Shown one piece after another: positions 1-6,289 of a stretch of 7,873 nt of DNA; the first letter of the stretch is position 1; each line of letters opens with the position of its first letter. A model generated the notes under the pieces. The model was not told the DNA's origin and searched no databases. It saw only the letters and a program-made list of their open reading frames with translations. The DNA is from Rhodanobacteraceae bacterium (GTDB taxonomy: Bacteria; Pseudomonadota; Gammaproteobacteria; Xanthomonadales; SZUA-5). The stretch is from NCBI GenBank assembly GCA_003233535.1, contig QIMA01000112.1, positions 1 through 7,873 on the forward strand, read 5' to 3'. A program made the translations under genes and the position numbers.

Positions 1-90
1 TATGAACCACTACACCGCTCCTTCGGAAAAACCACTGGGCAATCAATGTCCTGCGCGAGCATCGCGCGAGTTCATGAAATATCCGGGTTA
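1..90 (+). repeat. Dispersed repeat, left copy (cut by window start)
   Basis: This non-coding stretch matches the second half of the repeat at 3072-3237, in the same orientation. Positions 1-21 are identical to 3146-3166. GAAAAACCACTGG (26-38) matches 3187-3199, CAATGTC (44-50) matches 3205-3211, and TCGCGCGAGTTCA (62-74) matches 3210-3222. The copies differ by small indels: this one has an extra short duplication of GCGCGAG around 53-70. On the minus strand it begins TAACCCGGATATTTCATGAA, and that first TAA is the stop codon of the smr gene. The other half of the element, if present, lies outside the window. No ORF is contained in it. Confidence 0.85.
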
Positions 91-648
91 GCGCGCAGCT
101 CTGAGTAGTACATCGACCGCGCCGGTTCCGCCCTGGTCGCGCGATGCGGAGTGGAAGGCGATTACCTCAATCCGTCTGACCAAGTCGCGCTCGACCATGG
201 CCTTAAGCACCGATCCACGAGCACCGCCTTTGCCATGTATCACCCGTATGCAGAGGCGGTCGTTGGCACGGGAGTACTTGAGAAAATCACTTAAGACTTT
301 CCCAGCCTTGTTCAAATCTAAGTGATGCAGATCTATCTGGTCGGCGACCACAAATTGCCCGCGGATCAATCGGCGCAGCCAGCGGCGGCGATAACCGGGA
401 GCCAGATAACTCAACACATCGCCGCCCTCGGCGCCCTCAGTGGGTGCCGGTGGAGCATTCAGACTGGCAATTACCGCGCGCTCATCGGCGTCGCTCTGGC
501 GGGGTTCCGGGGCGGGTTTGGGGCGTTCAGCAATGGCGTGAGCGTGAATCCTGCGCACCTCGCCTACCGCTTGTCGGAACAGGCGTAAATCCTCATCCGG
601 CGATTCCTCGTCGGGCTCACGGGCACGATCTTTGTCACGCTGGCGCAT
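88..648 (-). CDS. Smr-domain protein (Smr/MutS2 family, SmrA/SmrB-like)
   Basis: A 186-residue soluble protein with a C-terminal Smr domain, about residues 103-184. Visible signatures are the DLH motif (IDLHHL, 105-110), the HGKG motif (138-141) and a G-rich end (GGTGAVDVLL). Smr domains are known as nicking or structure-specific nucleases on DNA or, for SmrB, on mRNA of collided ribosomes. Which role applies here cannot be told from sequence. The first 100 residues are charged and proline-rich, with a basic patch (YRRRWLRRLIRG, 86-97) just before the domain. The ATG is preceded by an AGGCG Shine-Dalgarno-like sequence. The gene is divergent from surE, and a TATGAT -10-like hexamer lies upstream on the minus strand (684-679). 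The stop codon coincides with the terminus of a repeat. The family call is firm; the exact paralogue is not resolved. Confidence 0.9.
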   Translation of the reverse strand: MRQRDKDRAREPDEESPDEDLRLFRQAVGEVRRIHAHAIAERPKPAPEPRQSDADERAVIASLNAPPAPTEGAEGGDVLSYLAPGYRRRWLRRLIRGQFVVADQIDLHHLDLNKAGKVLSDFLKYSRANDRLCIRVIHGKGGARGSVLKAMVERDLVRRIEVIAFHSASRDQGGTGAVDVLLRAAR

Positions 649-802
649 TGAAACGCCTAGTCTGGCTCTCCAGGGCTTATCATAGGTGGTCTAAGAGCGC
701 GGCTAGTGAAGGCTAGGTAATATTCAGCGTCCAGCGCTGCGGATTTCTAGCTCGCCGGTATCGATTCAGAGCGCGCTCACTGCCAACAAGGAAAGGCGAC
801 TA
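649..802. promoter_or_regulatory. Divergent smr/surE intergenic region
   Basis: This 154-base spacer must carry the promoters of both divergent units. On the minus strand, TATGAT (684-679) is a plausible -10 for smr, giving a leader of roughly 25 bases, but no good -35 is seen. On the plus strand, TAATAT (718-723) is a possible -10 for surE, again without a convincing -35. A perfect 10-base palindrome, GAGCGCGCTC (769-778), lies about 25 bases before the surE start, and CAGCGCTG lies at 732-739. Either could be an operator or chance. surE has good ribosome-binding sequence (AAGGAAAGG, 788-796). Confidence 0.45.
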
Positions 803-1561
803 ATGCATTTGCTGGTCAGCAATGATGACGGGGTCGATGCGCCTGGCATCGCAGAATTGGCGAGGTCGTTAGCACCGCTAGGCCAAGTCACCGTGGTAGC
901 ACCCGACCGCGACCGCAGTGGGGCGAGCAATTCGCTGACACTTGATCAGCCGATACGCGCCGTGGCGCTGTCGGATCGGCGCTATCGGGTTGCAGGCACG
1001 CCATCGGACTGCGTGTTTCTGGCGCTGTCCGGACTGCTCGACAGTGAGCCTGATATCGTTGTGTCTGGAATCAATAACTCTGCCAACATGGGCGATCACG
1101 TGCTCTATTCAGGCACTGTGGCTGCCGCGATCGAGGGCCGCTTCTTAGGTCTTCCTGCGGTCGCTGTTTCGCTGGCCAGCGATGATCACGTCGGCAAGTA
1201 CTTCGAAACCGCAGGGCGAGCCGCTCGACGCATCGTCCAGCGCCTGCTCGACGATCCATTACCGGCAGACACGATTCTCAACGTCAACGTGCCGGACCGT
1301 CCTTGGGATGAATTGGAGGGTTTTGAGGCGACTCGCTTAGGTCACCATCATCGCTCAGAGCCGTGCATTCGCCAGCAAGACCCGCGTGGTCGACCGATCT
1401 GGTGGATTGGCCCGCCGGGGTCGCAGCAAGACGCCGGACCGGGAACCGATTTCGATGCAGTGCGCCGTGGCAAGGTTTCGGTCACCCCGATCACCGTTGA
1501 TTTGACCCACTATCGAACACTGGACAAGATCGCCAATTGGATAGGCAAGCTCGAGGGATGA
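803..1561 (+). CDS. surE: 5'/3'-nucleotidase SurE
   Basis: SurE is a metal-dependent phosphatase that removes 5' or 3' phosphate from nucleoside monophosphates and can act on short polyphosphate. It is cytosolic and linked to stress survival. The 252 residues match the usual length (E. coli 253). The SNDDG motif near the N-terminus supplies metal ligands D8 and D9. RSGASN (38-43) supplies S39, and SGIN (88-91) supplies N91. [12 protein letters not shown] follows at 102-113, and [16 protein letters not shown] and DAGPGTDF are clear further on. One position differs from the E. coli GDD sequence: this protein reads GDHV (97-100). It is the first gene of a surE-pcm-nlpD operon, and its TGA stop overlaps the pcm ATG (ATGA). 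Confidence 0.97.
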   Translation: MHLLVSNDDGVDAPGIAELARSLAPLGQVTVVAPDRDRSGASNSLTLDQPIRAVALSDRRYRVAGTPSDCVFLALSGLLDSEPDIVVSGINNSANMGDHVLYSGTVAAAIEGRFLGLPAVAVSLASDDHVGKYFETAGRAARRIVQRLLDDPLPADTILNVNVPDRPWDELEGFEATRLGHHHRSEPCIRQQDPRGRPIWWIGPPGSQQDAGPGTDFDAVRRGKVSVTPITVDLTHYRTLDKIANWIGKLEG

Positions 1562-2232
1562 TGGCGGTTAGCAGCGCCGGCGATGTAAGTGGACGCGGAA
1601 TGACCTCGCAGCGCGCGCGCGACCGCTTGGTGGCGCGGCTGCGCGAGCATGGCATCGAGGACCAGCGAGTGCTCGGCGTGATTGGACAGTTGCCCAGGCA
1701 TTTGTTCGTTGACGAGGCGCTGGCGTCCAGGGCATACGAGGATACTGCGCTGCCGATTGGGCTCGGACAGTTTATTTCGCAGCCCTACATCGTCGCCAAA
1801 ATGACTGCGGCGGTGCTCCGTACTGGCGTCCCGCAGCGCGTGCTGGAAGTAGGCACTGGCTCTGGGTATCAGGCGGCAGTTCTGGCTTGCCTAGTGCCAC
1901 AGGTGCATACCGTTGAGCGGATTGACGAACTGCTCTACACCGCGCGCCGCCGGTTTCGCCGGCTAGGGTTGAAGAACATCCGCAGTCGGCACGCCGATGG
2001 CCATGTGGGATGGCCAGAAGAGGGGCCATTCGATGCGATCGTGGTGACTGCAGGTGCCGATGAGTTGGTTGCGCCGCTGCTCCGTCAACTCAGCGAAACT
2101 GGATCCCTCGTTGCGCCGGTCGGGCCTGCCGGGGCCCAGGAATTGGTCCGAGTTCAGCGCGATGGTGAGGCCTGGCGTAGCGAAAAGCTGGGTGCGGTCG
2201 CCTTCGTCCCGCTGCTCGCAGGCGTCATCTAA
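1558..2232 (+). CDS. pcm: Protein-L-isoaspartate O-methyltransferase
   Basis: Pcm uses S-adenosylmethionine to methylate L-isoaspartyl residues in aged proteins and so starts their repair. From the ATG at 1558 the protein has 224 residues. It shows the family sequence [17 protein letters not shown] (52-68), the SAM-binding motif [12 protein letters not shown] (95-105), a probable post-I region (TVERID, 118-123) and FDAIVVTAG (158-166). The start is uncertain. ATG 1558 overlaps the surE stop as ATGA and is preceded by GAGGG at very short range. ATG 1561 is adjacent. ATG 1600 (MTSQRARD) would give about 210 residues, closer to E. coli (208). A TTG at 1537 is less likely. In the conserved GQTISQP loop the threonine is replaced by phenylalanine (GQFISQP, F72). 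Confidence 0.95.
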   Translation: MMAVSSAGDVSGRGMTSQRARDRLVARLREHGIEDQRVLGVIGQLPRHLFVDEALASRAYEDTALPIGLGQFISQPYIVAKMTAAVLRTGVPQRVLEVGTGSGYQAAVLACLVPQVHTVERIDELLYTARRRFRRLGLKNIRSRHADGHVGWPEEGPFDAIVVTAGADELVAPLLRQLSETGSLVAPVGPAGAQELVRVQRDGEAWRSEKLGAVAFVPLLAGVI

Positions 2233-2234
2233 CG

Positions 2235-3074
2235 GTGCTCAAGACGTCTCATTACGGGGTGATTTTTTTGCTGCTGTGCGCATTGCTGCTTGCTGCCTGT
2301 TCGAGTGGTCCGAGCACGCGACGGCCGCGTGTCAGCAACGAGGTCGTCGAAGTTCCGAGCCGCTCAGGCACAACCCACAAGGTTCGTCGCGGAGATACGC
2401 TTTACGCCATCGCCCGCAAGCATCGGATGGGCTACAAACAGCTGGCCAAGATGAATGGGATAGCTGCGCCATACCGGATTTATCCGGGACAGGTGCTTCG
2501 CCTCAGCAAAGTTAGTGCGCGGCCGTCACGGCCGGGCCGGACGAGCGCTCAGGTTTCCGCCGCGCCTAAGCCGCCCGCAGCGACAGTCAAACCAGTTAAG
2601 CCGAGCCCATCGCCGCGGGCGACTACGTCGTCAAAACCGGCAACGGCTGTACCCAAGCCGACTGCTGCCTCGCCCAAACCAAACCCAGCGCCAGCGCCAG
2701 CGCGAGGCAGTTGGCAGTGGCCAACGGATGGCAAAGTGCTGCGCACCTTTGCGGCCAACGATCCGGCGCGACAGGGGTTGAAGATCAGCGGCCAAGCCGG
2801 TCAACCGGTTCGCGCGGCTCAAGCTGGTCAGGTGGTTTACAGCGGTAGTGGGCTAGTGGGCTACGGAGAGCTGGTCATCGTCAAGCACGCTGGTGGCTAT
2901 CTCACCGCCTATGGACACAATCGCAAGCGGCTGGTCGCTGAGGGCGATCGAGTCAAGCGAGGGCAGGTGATCGCCGAGCTTGGTCGGAGTGGAACGGACC
3001 GGGAAATGCTGCACTTTGAGATTCGTCGCGCCGGCAAGCCGACGAATCCCTTGCCGCTACTGCCGAAGCGCTAG
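2235..3074 (+). CDS. nlpD: NlpD-like murein hydrolase activator lipoprotein (LysM + degenerate LytM/M23)
   Basis: An outer-membrane lipoprotein that, by family knowledge, activates the septal amidase AmiC during daughter-cell separation. A hydrophobic signal peptide (about 8-20) ends in a lipobox LAAC with the lipidated cysteine at C22. A LysM peptidoglycan-binding domain covers about 47-90 (HKVRRGDTLYAIA). A low-complexity Pro/Lys/Ala linker covers about 91-157. A LytM/M23 domain fills about 160-276. That domain is catalytically degenerate, as expected for NlpD/EnvC activators: GLKISG stands where active enzymes have the HxGxD zinc ligands, and the final HxH reads LHF. The start is GTG, two bases after the pcm stop, with no strong Shine-Dalgarno, so translation is probably coupled. 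The TAG stop is also the first three bases of a repeat element. No rpoS follows. Confidence 0.93.
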   Translation: MLKTSHYGVIFLLLCALLLAACSSGPSTRRPRVSNEVVEVPSRSGTTHKVRRGDTLYAIARKHRMGYKQLAKMNGIAAPYRIYPGQVLRLSKVSARPSRPGRTSAQVSAAPKPPAATVKPVKPSPSPRATTSSKPATAVPKPTAASPKPNPAPAPARGSWQWPTDGKVLRTFAANDPARQGLKISGQAGQPVRAAQAGQVVYSGSGLVGYGELVIVKHAGGYLTAYGHNRKRLVAEGDRVKRGQVIAELGRSGTDREMLHFEIRRAGKPTNPLPLLPKR

Positions 3075-3237
3075 CCCGGAATTTCATAAACTTCACGCGC
3101 CCTGGCTAGGCCCTTGATGCCCAGCGACTTTTCCTCAGTCGGGTGTATGAACCACTACACCGCTCCCTTTCTTGAAAAAACACTGTGAAAAACCACTGGC
3201 CTACCAATGTCGCGCGAGTTCACGAAATCCCGGGCCA
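3072..3237 (+). repeat. MITE-like or REP-like repeat with imperfect terminal inverted repeats (complete copy)
   Basis: The left end (3072-3092, TAGCCCGGAATTTCATAAAC...) matches the reverse complement of the right end (3237-3217, TGGCCCGGGATTTCGTGAAC...) at 17 of the first 21 positions. Weaker similarity continues to about 45 bases (GGCTAGGCCC against TGGTAGGCCA). The whole element is about 166 bases with no ORF. Its right half is repeated at 1-90. Inside it is a tandem duplication, GAAAAAACACTGT then GAAAAACCACTGG (3174-3199), which is single in the left copy. Target-site duplication is not clear: GC or GCTA occurs at both edges, depending on where the boundary is set. As RNA, the ends could form a long hairpin downstream of nlpD. 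From memory the CCCGG-ATTTCATGAA ends recall IS1380-type termini, but this is unverified. Confidence 0.75.
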
Positions 3238-3360
3238 GCTAACGATTTGACGAGGCTATGCACGTTTAAATGTCTCCAGGGGATTGACGCTGGCATCTAG
3301 GCGCGAAATAATGATGGGCTCGCTGTTTGGGCAGAATCAAGACAGGGAACGATTTACGGA
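3238..3360. other. Spacer between repeat and tRNA cluster
   Basis: This gap has no credible coding sequence. It carries the tRNA promoter described separately (3284-3312). A second TTGACG hexamer lies at 3247-3252, but the only TATAAT-like candidate near it (TTAAAT, 3266-3271) is spaced by 13 bases, too short for a normal sigma70 promoter. AACGATTT-ACG occurs twice in imperfect form (3241-3253 and 3348-3360), of unknown meaning. Confidence 0.5.
3284..3312 (+). promoter_or_regulatory. Sigma70-like promoter of the tRNA cluster
   Basis: TTGACG (3284-3289) matches the -35 consensus at five of six positions. After a 17-base spacer, AATAAT (3307-3312) matches the -10 consensus at five of six. The sequence after the -10 is G-rich (GATGGGCTCGC), as in discriminators of growth-rate- and ppGpp-controlled stable RNA promoters. 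Transcription would start near 3319, about 42 bases before tRNA-Arg(ACG). Confidence 0.75.
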
Positions 3361-3437
3361 GCGCCCGTAGCTCAGTTGGATAGAGTACCTGGCTACGAAC
3401 CAGGGGGTCGGAGGTTCGAATCCTTCCGGGCGCGCCA
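3361..3437 (+). tRNA. tRNA-Arg (anticodon ACG)
   Basis: A 77-base cloverleaf. The acceptor GCGCCCG (3361-3367) pairs with CGGGCGC (3427-3433), with discriminator G and encoded CCA (3435-3437). Anticodon stem CCTGG/CCAGG encloses loop CTACGAA with anticodon ACG (3395-3397), normally modified to ICG to read CGU, CGC and CGA. The T loop TTCGAAT is normal. It is the first gene of the cluster and is followed directly by a strong terminator. Confidence 0.97.
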
Positions 3438-3446
3438 ATGTTATTG

Positions 3447-3469
3447 AAGCCCGACTTCGGTCGGGTTTT
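3447..3469 (+). terminator. Intrinsic terminator after tRNA-Arg(ACG)
   Basis: CCCGAC (3450-3455) pairs with GTCGGG (3460-3465) around a TTCG tetraloop closed by C-G, which is exceptionally stable. A TTTT run follows at once, and the stem can extend into it through AAG (3447-3449). It begins ten bases after the tRNA CCA end, so it should end or reduce transcription of the first tRNA as a separate unit. Confidence 0.88.
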
Positions 3470-3483
3470 GAGCTTTTAGTGCG

Positions 3484-3512
3484 TTGACCGCGTTGAGGTG
3501 GGGCCGTAGCAT
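3484..3512 (+). promoter_or_regulatory. Candidate sigma70 promoter for tRNA-Pro and the following genes
   Basis: TTGACC (3484-3489) matches the -35 at five of six positions. A 17-base spacer leads to TAGCAT (3507-3512), which matches the -10 at four of six. The predicted start near 3519 lies about 24 bases before tRNA-Pro. A new promoter is expected here because the preceding tRNA is closed by a strong terminator. Confidence 0.55.
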
Positions 3513-3542
3513 CTGGCGCCTGACCCTTGAGCGGCCTGCACC

Positions 3543-3619
3543 CGGGGTATAGCGCAGTCTGGTAGCGCGCCAGCTTTGGGAGCTGGATGTCGGGGGTTCG
3601 AATCCCTCTACCCCGACCA
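3543..3619 (+). tRNA. tRNA-Pro (anticodon TGG)
   Basis: A 77-base cloverleaf. Acceptor CGGGGTA (3543-3549) pairs with TACCCCG (3609-3615), with discriminator A and encoded CCA (3617-3619). Stem CCAGC/GCTGG encloses loop TTTGGGA with anticodon TGG (3577-3579), which reads CCA and, by wobble, other CCN codons. No terminator is seen before the next tRNA. Confidence 0.97.
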
Positions 3620-3702
3620 TTATGCGTCAGTGGCGAAATTGGCCAGTGGCGTGCTGAATACGAGTTTAGCGGTGTGGCGAACCGGGCAGAACGGGAATTT
3701 AA

Positions 3703-3779
3703 GCGCCCGTAGCTCAATCGGATAGAGCACCGGCCTTCTAAGCCGGGGGTTGCAGGTTCGATTCCTGCCGGGCGCGCCA
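3703..3779 (+). tRNA. tRNA-Arg (anticodon TCT)
   Basis: A 77-base cloverleaf. Acceptor GCGCCCG (3703-3709) pairs with CGGGCGC (3769-3775), with discriminator G and encoded CCA (3777-3779). Stem CCGGC/GCCGG encloses loop CTTCTAA with anticodon TCT (3737-3739), which reads AGA and AGG. Its acceptor and first 14 bases are identical to the Arg(ACG) gene at 3361, consistent with arginine identity or shared ancestry. Confidence 0.97.
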
Positions 3780-3796
3780 GTTTAATGCGGACAATG

Positions 3797-3872
3797 GTGG
3801 TCGTAGCTCAGTCGGTAGAGCAGCGGATTGTGATTCCGCAGGTCGCGGGTTCGAGCCCCGTCGATCACCCCA
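3797..3872 (+). tRNA. tRNA-His (anticodon GTG)
   Basis: Acceptor GTGGTCG (3797-3803) pairs with CGATCAC (3862-3868), with one G-T pair. The base before it (G at 3796) is the G-1 that defines tRNA-His and can pair with C73 (3869). CCA is encoded at 3870-3872. Stem GCGGA/TCCGC encloses loop TTGTGAT with anticodon GTG (3830-3832). The mature tRNA should begin at 3796 if G-1 is retained by RNase P. Confidence 0.96.
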
Positions 3873-3906
3873 CCCGCATGCTTGTAAGGTAGAGAATTTG
3901 AGTTTT

Positions 3907-3982
<76 letters not shown>

Positions 3983-3995
3983 GCTTTTCCGTGTT

Positions 3996-4021
3996 CGCCT
4001 TTGGCGCCAGCGGTCAAGGCG
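3996..4021 (+). other. Hairpin between tRNA-Lys and tRNA-Leu
   Basis: CGCCTT (3996-4001) is perfectly complementary to AAGGCG (4016-4021) around a 14-base loop, followed only by GTTTG. The stem is modest and lacks a real T tract, so it is more likely an RNA-processing or spacer structure, or chance, than an efficient terminator. Confidence 0.3.
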
Positions 4022-4039
4022 GTTTGAACGTAAGGCTAT

Positions 4040-4124
4040 GCGAGAGTGGCGGAACTGGTAGACGCGCAGGATTTAGGTTCCTGTGGGGCAACCCGTGAGA
4101 GTTCGAGTCTCTCCTTTCGCACCA
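4040..4124 (+). tRNA. tRNA-Leu (anticodon TAG)
   Basis: An 85-base class II tRNA with a long variable arm. Acceptor GCGAGAG (4040-4046) pairs with CTTTCGC (4114-4120), with one G-T pair, discriminator A and encoded CCA (4122-4124). Stem CAGGA/TCCTG encloses loop TTTAGGT with anticodon TAG (4074-4076), which reads CUA and other CUN codons. The tig start lies only 53 bases beyond, with no visible terminator between them. Confidence 0.96.
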
Positions 4125-4177
4125 TTCACCCGGTCAGTCATCGGTAACTGCGGTGGCGACTAAGTTTCGGAGGCGTC

Positions 4178-5503
4178 ATGCAAGTAGCGATCGAGAATCT
4201 AGGCGGCCTGGAGCGGCGCATGCGGGTAGAAATTCCCGCCGGTCAACTCCATGAGCGCATCGAAAAGCAGGTGCGTGAATACGCGCGTTCGATGAATATC
4301 AAAGGCTTTCGGCGCGGCAAAGTACCGCCGATGGTCGTCGAACAACGTTTCGGTTCGCAGATTCGCAGCGAAGCGTCAAACGAGCTGATTCGCGAGACGC
4401 TTAGCCAGGCGCTTGATGAGCAGGACTTGAAGCCAGCGACGCCGCCCTCGGTTGCCACCGAACCGAACGACGAGCAGTTCGTATACACAGCGACATTCGA
4501 TGTCTTGCCTGAATTTGGCGATATCAATACCAGCGGACTGAGTTTCGAGCGTGAAGTTGCCGCAGTCACCGACGAAGACATTGATCGCATGATCGACAAT
4601 CTGCGTCGTCAGCGCGTGGGCTTTAACGAAGTCGAGCACCCGGCCGGTGAATCGGACATGGTGGCCTTCGAGTACCACGTTCAGGGTGAAGACTTCCGTG
4701 ACCCAGTGGAAGGCGTCGAGCGTGGTGCGACGATTTTGGGGCAGGGCGCAATCTTCACAGAGTTGGAAGCGGCACTGCATGGCAAGATCCCAAACGACGA
4801 GTTTGAGACCGAAGTGAACTTCCCCGAGACTTACCGCGACACGCGATTGGCCGGCAAGACTGCAATTGTGTACGCGAAGGTGATCAAGGTTAGCGAGGCG
4901 GAATTGCCTGAGATCAACGCCGACTTCGTTCGCAGCTTCGGCATCAGCGACGGTGAGGTGCAGACCTTCCGCAGCGAAATTGGCAACAATCTTAACCGCG
5001 AACTCGCTCAAGCCCTCTCTGCGCGGCTGCGTTCAGTGGTGATCGATCAATTGCTGGATCAGCATGCCGATGTGGACGTGCCCGCGGGCATGGTTGAGCA
5101 AGAAGCGAAATCGCTACAGACCAACAAGCATCGCGAAATGGTTCGGCATGCCCAGAGTCAGGGTGCGCCAGAACCACAGCCAGAAGCGGTTGAGAGTTTC
5201 AACGACACGGCTAAGCGACGCGTTCGCGCCGGCTTGTTGCTGAGTGAGATTGCCTCGCGCCACTCCTTGGCGCTGGATAACTCACGAGTCCAAGCGGCAC
5301 TGGCGCAGATTGCCTCTACCTACGAAGACCCGGTCGAAGTGATTAATACGTATCGTCAGTCAGCGGAGCTGATGCGAGCGGTGCAAAGCCGTGTTATGGA
5401 AGAGCAAGTGGCTGAGTGGGTCGCCAGTGTAGCCAACGTTACCGAGGTCCAGCGGGGCTTCCAAGATGTAGTTGCTTCCGCAGCAACTGGCGCTTCCGCA
5501 TGA
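4178..5503 (+). CDS. tig: Trigger factor, ribosome-associated chaperone
   Basis: Trigger factor binds ribosomal protein uL23 at the exit tunnel and shields nascent chains. The 441 residues fit the family (E. coli 432). The ribosome-binding domain carries the signature GFRRGKVP at 43-50, the same position as in E. coli. An FKBP-like PPIase domain covers about 157-240. The helical C-terminal substrate-binding domain takes the rest, with [11 protein letters not shown] at 382-392. In the FKBP domain the usual GQGRMIPGFE reads [10 protein letters not shown] (188-197), so the conserved pocket phenylalanine is a leucine (L196). PPIase activity may therefore be weak, while chaperone function need not be affected. 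GGAGG (4169-4173) is a strong ribosome-binding site. The TGA stop overlaps the clpP ATG. Confidence 0.97.
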   Translation: MQVAIENLGGLERRMRVEIPAGQLHERIEKQVREYARSMNIKGFRRGKVPPMVVEQRFGSQIRSEASNELIRETLSQALDEQDLKPATPPSVATEPNDEQFVYTATFDVLPEFGDINTSGLSFEREVAAVTDEDIDRMIDNLRRQRVGFNEVEHPAGESDMVAFEYHVQGEDFRDPVEGVERGATILGQGAIFTELEAALHGKIPNDEFETEVNFPETYRDTRLAGKTAIVYAKVIKVSEAELPEINADFVRSFGISDGEVQTFRSEIGNNLNRELAQALSARLRSVVIDQLLDQHADVDVPAGMVEQEAKSLQTNKHREMVRHAQSQGAPEPQPEAVESFNDTAKRRVRAGLLLSEIASRHSLALDNSRVQAALAQIASTYEDPVEVINTYRQSAELMRAVQSRVMEEQVAEWVASVANVTEVQRGFQDVVASAATGASA

Positions 5504-6123
5504 GTGAAATCAAGGGCTTGAACTTGGTCCCCATGGTCGTCGAGCAAAGCGCTCGCGGCGAGAGGGCCTACGATATCTACTCGCGCCTGCTCAAGGAGCG
5601 CGTCGTATTCCTGGTCGGGCCTATCGATGACTACGTGGCCAACGTTGTCGTCGCGCAGTTGCTGTTCTTAGAGTCGGAGAACCCGGACAAAGACATCAAT
5701 TTGTATATCAACAGCCCCGGCGGATCGGTGACAGCTGGTATGGCGATTTACGACACCATGCAGTTCATGAAGCCGGACGTCAGCACGATGTGCATTGGTC
5801 AAGCGTGCAGCATGGGTGCATTGCTGCTGACTGCCGGTACCAACGGTAAGCGCTACAGTCTGCCCAACTCGCGGATGATGATTCACCAGCCCCTAGGCGG
5901 GTTCTCGGGTCAGGCGTCGGACATTGACATCCATGCTCGCGAAATTTTGAAGATGCGTGAAGTGCTTAACCAGATTCTTGCCGAGCATACGGGTCAGGCG
6001 TTGGAGCGCATCGCGCAAGACACCGATCGAGATAACTTTATGGGTGCGGCCGACGCTGCTGCCTATGGTTTGATTGACCAAGTGATTGATCGGCGTGCCG
6101 AGACCAGCGTCAAGTCCACTTGA
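5500..6123 (+). CDS. clpP: ATP-dependent Clp protease proteolytic subunit
   Basis: ClpP forms the tetradecameric serine-protease barrel that degrades substrates unfolded by ClpX or ClpA. From the ATG at 5500 the protein has 207 residues, E. coli-like in length. The catalytic triad is S104 (QACSMGA), H129 (RMMIHQP) and D178 (DRDNF), with the same 25- and 49-residue spacing as in E. coli. [10 protein letters not shown] (71-80) is the conserved glycine-rich region. LVPMVVEQ (9-16) corresponds to the mature N-terminus in E. coli, so a short propeptide of about seven residues is inferred. The open frame continues upstream to 5416, but that part overlaps tig and is not ClpP-like. The ATGA overlap with the tig stop and the lack of a Shine-Dalgarno suggest translational coupling. 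Confidence 0.98.
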   Translation: MSEIKGLNLVPMVVEQSARGERAYDIYSRLLKERVVFLVGPIDDYVANVVVAQLLFLESENPDKDINLYINSPGGSVTAGMAIYDTMQFMKPDVSTMCIGQACSMGALLLTAGTNGKRYSLPNSRMMIHQPLGGFSGQASDIDIHAREILKMREVLNQILAEHTGQALERIAQDTDRDNFMGAADAAAYGLIDQVIDRRAETSVKST

Positions 6124-6143
6124 AAAGGCGAGTTCGGGCGCAT
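6119..6143 (+). promoter_or_regulatory. Candidate sigma32 (heat-shock) promoter for clpX
   Basis: CTTGAAA (6119-6125) is an exact match to the sigma32 -35 core and overlaps the clpP stop codon. After 12 bases, GCGCAT (6138-6143) matches the CCCCAT -10 at four of six positions. The spacing is within the usual 11-16. clpX would have a long leader of about 140 bases. clpP and clpX are heat-shock genes in E. coli, where one promoter upstream of clpP serves both. An internal promoter here is inference. Confidence 0.4.
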
Positions 6144-6180
6144 CGCCTCACAGTATTGGGACATCCGTCTCCACATAATC

Positions 6181-6205
6181 CAGGTCTGCCAGCGGTGGCA
6201 GCCTG
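6181..6205 (+). other. Strong hairpin in the clpP-clpX spacer
   Basis: CAGG (6181-6184), a bulged T, and CTGCCA (6186-6191) pair with TGGCAG (6196-6201) and CCTG (6202-6205) around loop GCGG. This gives a ten-pair, GC-rich stem. No T run follows, so it is not a standard intrinsic terminator. It could protect the 3' end of tig-clpP mRNA, mark a processing site, or act in the clpX leader. Confidence 0.6.
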
Positions 6206-6289
6206 CCGGGCAAACCCAACTTACTGTGCTATTCTCGGTGCGATTGTGCCCAGCGAACAGCGGACGGTTTTAGCGAGGTCCAAACACGC

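Noticed and set aside
2054..2515. 153-residue plus-strand ORF bridging pcm and nlpD
   Set aside because: It overlaps two well-supported genes in another frame and has no domain features.
3072..3237. CRISPR array or phage-related repeat
   Set aside because: There are only two dispersed copies, with no regular short repeat-spacer units and no cas genes nearby.
3247..3271. Second promoter upstream of the tRNA cluster (TTGACG plus TTAAAT)
   Set aside because: The spacer is only 13 bases, too short for a sigma70 promoter.
3337..3717. 126-residue minus-strand ORF containing GIRTPD and RPEGFEPPTPWFVARYS motifs
   Set aside because: It is antisense to tRNA-Arg(ACG) and tRNA-Pro. These peptide strings are a known class of false proteins predicted from the reverse strand of tRNA genes.
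4376..5011. 211-residue minus-strand ORF
   Set aside because: It lies fully antisense to tig and shows no recognisable domain or ribosome-binding site. Long antisense frames are common in GC-rich genes.
5416..5499. N-terminal extension of the clpP reading frame
   Set aside because: It overlaps tig, is unlike any ClpP propeptide, and the ATG at 5500 aligns with the family start and forms an ATGA overlap.
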